Assembly: GCA_025353085.1 (NCBI GenBank)
Contig: JANXRI010000475.1
Location: 1 to 24,313 of the forward strand
DNA length: 24,313 bases
Source: Betaproteobacteria bacterium
Lineage (GTDB): Bacteria; Pseudomonadota; Gammaproteobacteria; Burkholderiales; SG8-41
Direction of reading: 5' to 3'
A program made the translations under genes and the position numbers. Below, one piece after another: positions 21,755 to 24,313 of the stretch. The notes under the pieces are model-generated. The model did no database searches and was not told where the DNA came from. It worked only from the letters and a program-made list of their open reading frames with translations. The first letter of the stretch is position 1. Every line of letters starts with the position of its first letter.

Positions 21755-22669
21755 TTAAGTGAATGCAGGTTGGCCGGATGCGACAAACGCAGGCGCATCT
21801 TCGGGCCGCTCGAAACTCACGTACTCCCACGCATCCTTCTCTTCGAGCAACCGGCGCAACAGCAGGTTGTTGAGCGCATGGCCCGACTTGTGCGCGACAA
21901 AGGCGCCAATAACCGGATGACCGAGCAGATATAAGTCGCCGATTGCGTCGAGCACCTTGTGCTTGACGAATTCATCGTCGTAACGCAGGCCGTCGTTGTT
22001 GAGCACGCGATATTCGTCCAGCACAATCGCGTTATCGAGCGAACCGCCGAGCGCCAGGCCCTGACCGCGCATCCACTCGACTTCGTGCATGAATCCAAAG
22101 GTGCGGGCACGACTAACTTCCCTGATGTAAGAGGTCGCCGCAAAATCCACGGACACCGACTTGGCCGAGTTCTCAAACACGGGATGATCGAAGTCGATGC
22201 TGAAGTCGACCTTGAAACCGTTGTGCGGCTCAAAGCGCGCGGACTTGTCACCATCGCGGACTTCAACTGTTTTGAGAATACGGATAAAACGTTTGGCGGC
22301 GGTCTGCTCTTCGACGCCGGCCGATTGCAGCAAAAACACAAATGGGCCGGCGCTGCCATCCATGATCGGCACTTCGCCCGCCGACACGTCGACGTAAATG
22401 TTATCGATGCCCAGTCCCGCCAGCGCCGACATCAGATGCTCGACCGTCGACACCCTCACACCATCGCGTTCGAGACACGACGACAGACGTGTATCGCCCA
22501 CGAAATAAGGATTAGCCTTGATGTCGACCGGTTGCGCGAGATCGACGCGCCTGAAGACGACGCCCGTGTTTGGCGCCGCCGGACGCAAGGTCAGGTACAC
22601 CTTTTCACCCGTGTGCAATCCGACACCCGTGGCACGGATGATGTTCTTGAGCGTGCGCTGCTTAATCAA
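21755..22669 (-). CDS. lpxC: UDP-3-O-acyl-N-acetylglucosamine deacetylase
   Basis: The 304-residue zinc enzyme carries out the committed step of lipid A synthesis. Zinc ligands are His78 (STVEHLMSAL), His237 and Asp241 (FVKHKVLDAIGDL), and catalytic His264 (KSGHALNN); Glu77 is the general base. N-terminal IKQRTLKNIIRATGVGLHTG matches the family exactly. The start codon is TTG (22669), since codons upstream in frame reach a stop without any ATG or GTG; a weak GAG box lies nine bases away. It follows ftsZ, as in the classical division cluster, but with a 219-base gap. Turnover by FtsH cannot be judged from its tail. Confidence 0.97.
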   Translation of the reverse strand: MIKQRTLKNIIRATGVGLHTGEKVYLTLRPAAPNTGVVFRRVDLAQPVDIKANPYFVGDTRLSSCLERDGVRVSTVEHLMSALAGLGIDNIYVDVSAGEVPIMDGSAGPFVFLLQSAGVEEQTAAKRFIRILKTVEVRDGDKSARFEPHNGFKVDFSIDFDHPVFENSAKSVSVDFAATSYIREVSRARTFGFMHEVEWMRGQGLALGGSLDNAIVLDEYRVLNNDGLRYDDEFVKHKVLDAIGDLYLLGHPVIGAFVAHKSGHALNNLLLRRLLEEKDAWEYVSFERPEDAPAFVASGQPAFT

Positions 22670-22706
22670 AAATTTAACTCGTTGATTTCTATGTTACTTA
22701 AATCAC

Positions 22707-22735
22707 ATTTTAGCACGTTTGCATTATCCAGTTGA
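22707..22735 (-). promoter_or_regulatory. Possible lpxC promoter
   Basis: TAAAAT (22712-22707) is a good -10 box. TCAACT (22735-22730), 17 bases upstream, is a poor -35 box. The leader to the TTG start would be about 30 bases. An AT-rich stretch marks the change from the GC-rich ftsZ side. Confidence 0.35.
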
Positions 22736-22829
22736 GCGCCCCGGTCGACTCACGCGCTGGCCCCGAGCGCATTCCACCCCCGGATTCCGTTCAGAAAACT
22801 GCGAGCCGGTTAAGTAACGAAGTTAGCCT

Positions 22830-22851
22830 CCGTCGGTACCCAGCCCGACGG
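22830..22851 (-). other. Hairpin in the ftsZ-lpxC gap
   Basis: CCGTCGG (22830-22836) and CCGACGG (22845-22851) form a perfect 7-bp stem with an 8-base loop. No T-run follows on either strand, so it is at most a weak terminator or an mRNA processing or stability element 38 bases after the ftsZ stop. The rest of the gap (22736-22888) shows no gene. Confidence 0.4.
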
Positions 22852-22888
22852 CCCCGAACATTTTCGACGCCGCGCCATGGTTTTGTTG

Positions 22889-24046
22889 TTAATCCGCTTG
22901 CTTACGCAGGAATGCCGGAATATCGAGCATGTCAACGCCCGACTGGCGCAACGCCTCGACAGTCTGGTTACGGTTGCGCCGCATCACCGCCGGCTGATCG
23001 AGTTCTTCGTAGTTCACCGCACCGGCCGCCATTCCATCAGTGCCCGTGGCTTGCACGACCTGCAACGGTTTCGATTGCGCGCGCGCGTGGGCTTTGCCGA
23101 GCCCGGTTGCAACGATCGTCACGCGCAGTTCGTCGCCCAGCGACTCGTCATATACGGTGCCCGCGATCACCGTCGCTGATTCGGCCGCAAACGCCTTGAT
23201 CACATCCATCACGTCATACATTTCCTGCAACTGGAAAAGCGATTTGCTGGCCGAGATATTGACCAGCACGCCGCGTGCGTCAGCGATATCGATGTCTTCG
23301 AGCAACGGGCATGCAACGGCCTGCTCCGCCGCCATGCGCGCGCGATCGGTGCCCGCGGCTTTGGCTGAACCCATCATTGCCATGCCGGTTTCCGACATAA
23401 CGGTTTTGACGTCGGCGAAGTCGACGTTGATCATGCCCGGGCAACTGATGATTTCCGCAATGCCGGCGACGGCACCATGTAATACGTCGTTGGCCGCGCG
23501 GAACGCCTCGTCGAGCGTTACCTGGTTGCCCAGGACCTGCATCAGCTTGTCGTTCGGAATCACGATGAGCGAGTTGACGTGTTGCGACAACGCTTCGAGA
23601 CCTTCGAGTGCGATCCGTTGGCGTTTGCCTTCGAATGCGAACGGTTTTGTGACCACCGCGACCGTGAGGATGCCCAGTTCGCGCGCGATTTCCGCCACGA
23701 CCGGCGCCGCTCCGGTGCCGGTGCCGCCGCCCATGCCGGCGGTCAGAAACAACATATCGGCGCCGCCGATCAAGTCGATGATGCGCTCGCGATCCTCGAG
23801 TGCTGCATTACGGCCCACTTCCGGATTGGCGCCCGCCCCGAGCCCTTTGGTGATTTCCGGGCCGAGTTGCAATTGCGTGCGCGCCTGCGAGCGCTTCAAT
23901 GCCTGCATGTCGGTGTTGGCGCAGATAAACTCAACGCCTTTGACGCCGTTGGCGATCATGTGATCGACGGCATTGCCGCCGCAGCCGCCTACCCCGATGA
24001 CTTTGATAACCGCTTCCTGTGACGGAACTTCCATGATTTCAAACAT
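22889..24046 (-). CDS. ftsZ: Cell division GTPase FtsZ
   Basis: The 385-residue tubulin homologue forms the Z-ring. The GTP-binding signature GGGTGTG is at 106-112, NTDMQAL at 44-50, and the T7 loop NVDFAD (Asn207, Asp209, Asp212) activates GTP hydrolysis in the neighbouring subunit. A variable linker precedes the conserved tail LDIPAFLRKQAD, the docking site for FtsA, ZipA and ZapD. The ATG at 24046 has an AGGAG box; a second Met at residue 5 is less well placed. It follows ftsA with an 84-base gap, which shows no clear promoter. Confidence 0.98.
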   Translation of the reverse strand: MFEIMEVPSQEAVIKVIGVGGCGGNAVDHMIANGVKGVEFICANTDMQALKRSQARTQLQLGPEITKGLGAGANPEVGRNAALEDRERIIDLIGGADMLFLTAGMGGGTGTGAAPVVAEIARELGILTVAVVTKPFAFEGKRQRIALEGLEALSQHVNSLIVIPNDKLMQVLGNQVTLDEAFRAANDVLHGAVAGIAEIISCPGMINVDFADVKTVMSETGMAMMGSAKAAGTDRARMAAEQAVACPLLEDIDIADARGVLVNISASKSLFQLQEMYDVMDVIKAFAAESATVIAGTVYDESLGDELRVTIVATGLGKAHARAQSKPLQVVQATGTDGMAAGAVNYEELDQPAVMRRNRNQTVEALRQSGVDMLDIPAFLRKQAD

Positions 24047-24130
24047 AGTTGTCTCCTGTGACTAAAAGTAAAAACAAAAACTTCGATATGCGAACCTGTT
24101 TGCTGCTGAATGGTGTGTTGCGGATGCCCA

Positions 24131-24313
24131 TTAAAAATTTCCCTTGAACCAGCTTTTCATTCGCTCGATCAAACCACCGAGCGTACTTAAGTGCGCCTGT
24201 GCGAGATGGTGCTGCCGCTGTTGCTGCAAACCGAGCAGCAGCAGCCCCACCGCCGTCGCATAGCGCGGATTGCGCACGACTTCGGAAAGTCCGCCGTGAT
24301 ACTGCGGCTGACC
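24131..24313 (-). CDS. ftsA: Cell division protein FtsA, C-terminal end (cut by the window edge)
   Basis: The last 60 codons of a minus-strand gene end in TAA at 24133-24131. The peptide includes VVRNPRYATAVGLLLLGLQQQ, which is the end of the actin-like fold. It closes with MKSWFKGNF, the amphipathic membrane-targeting helix of FtsA. FtsA anchors FtsZ filaments to the inner membrane. The position just upstream of ftsZ confirms the name. The gene is incomplete because the window ends, not because it is broken. Confidence 0.93.
   Translation of the reverse strand, partial: GQPQYHGGLSEVVRNPRYATAVGLLLLGLQQQRQHHLAQAHLSTLGGLIERMKSWFKGNF

Noticed and set aside
21535..21762. 75-residue plus-strand frame overlapping the small membrane protein
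   Set aside because: It starts with GTG without a ribosome-binding site and is charged and His-rich; the minus-strand frame has two clean membrane helices and a ribosome-binding site.
22732..22888. Plus-strand frame in the ftsZ-lpxC gap
   Set aside because: It continues antisense through ftsZ with Arg/Pro-rich composition and has no ribosome-binding site.
24047..24130. Promoter for ftsZ in the ftsA-ftsZ gap
   Set aside because: The T-rich stretch offers several poor -10 boxes but no matching -35.

Overview
The window is a bacterial chromosome segment, most likely from a betaproteobacterium. Evidence for this is the gene order (ftsA-ftsZ-lpxC, then dciA-like, M23 peptidase, secA, argJ; pilC-pilD-coaE-zapD-yacG; ffh/ypjD/corB; rpsP-rimM-trmD-rplS), lipid A synthesis (LpxC), type IV pili, ZapD, and the Nudix-ThiE fusion next to argJ. 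Coding is dense and fairly GC-rich, and no stretch over 300 bases lacks a gene. I saw no insertion sequence, CRISPR array, rRNA or tRNA.

Layout. (1) 25-2443: a two-subunit UxaA/SuyAB-like lyase on the minus strand, divergent from a HutC-type GntR repressor. This is the only accessory-looking catabolic module. (2) 2471-4159: a large exported helical-repeat protein of unknown function. (3) 4262-6225: the operon rpsP-rimM-trmD-rplS, ended by a strong hairpin terminator. (4) 6413-10066: ffh (minus) divergent from ypjD and corB (plus). (5) 10163-14044: pilC, pilD, coaE, zapD and yacG on the plus strand; pilB is absent. (6) 14057-19980: secA, argJ, a DUF815-type ATPase and a Nudix-ThiE fusion on the minus strand. 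(7) 19946-21532: an M23 metallopeptidase (minus) back to back with a short DciA-like gene (plus). (8) 21544-24313: the end of the division/cell-wall cluster on the minus strand: the ftsA 3' end, ftsZ, lpxC and a small membrane protein.

Most of this is housekeeping: translation, tRNA modification, signal-recognition-particle targeting and Sec export, pilus assembly, cell division, lipid A and arginine synthesis. I do not see a clear new multi-gene system. The points most worth a second look are: the M23 frame, which runs through a textbook terminator and into secA, and which one inserted base would return to a stop codon beside that terminator; the divergent lyase/gntR promoters, whose -35 boxes lie in a repeated operator; two genes with a -10 box only 6-7 bases before ATG (predicted leaderless mRNAs); a perfect 9-bp-arm palindrome just before pilC; lpxC starting with TTG; and a ThiE domain lacking its metal-binding aspartates.

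Starts were chosen by ribosome-binding sites, family N-termini and overlaps, so several genes are shorter than their longest possible reading frame. Family assignments come from motif recognition only; no search was run.
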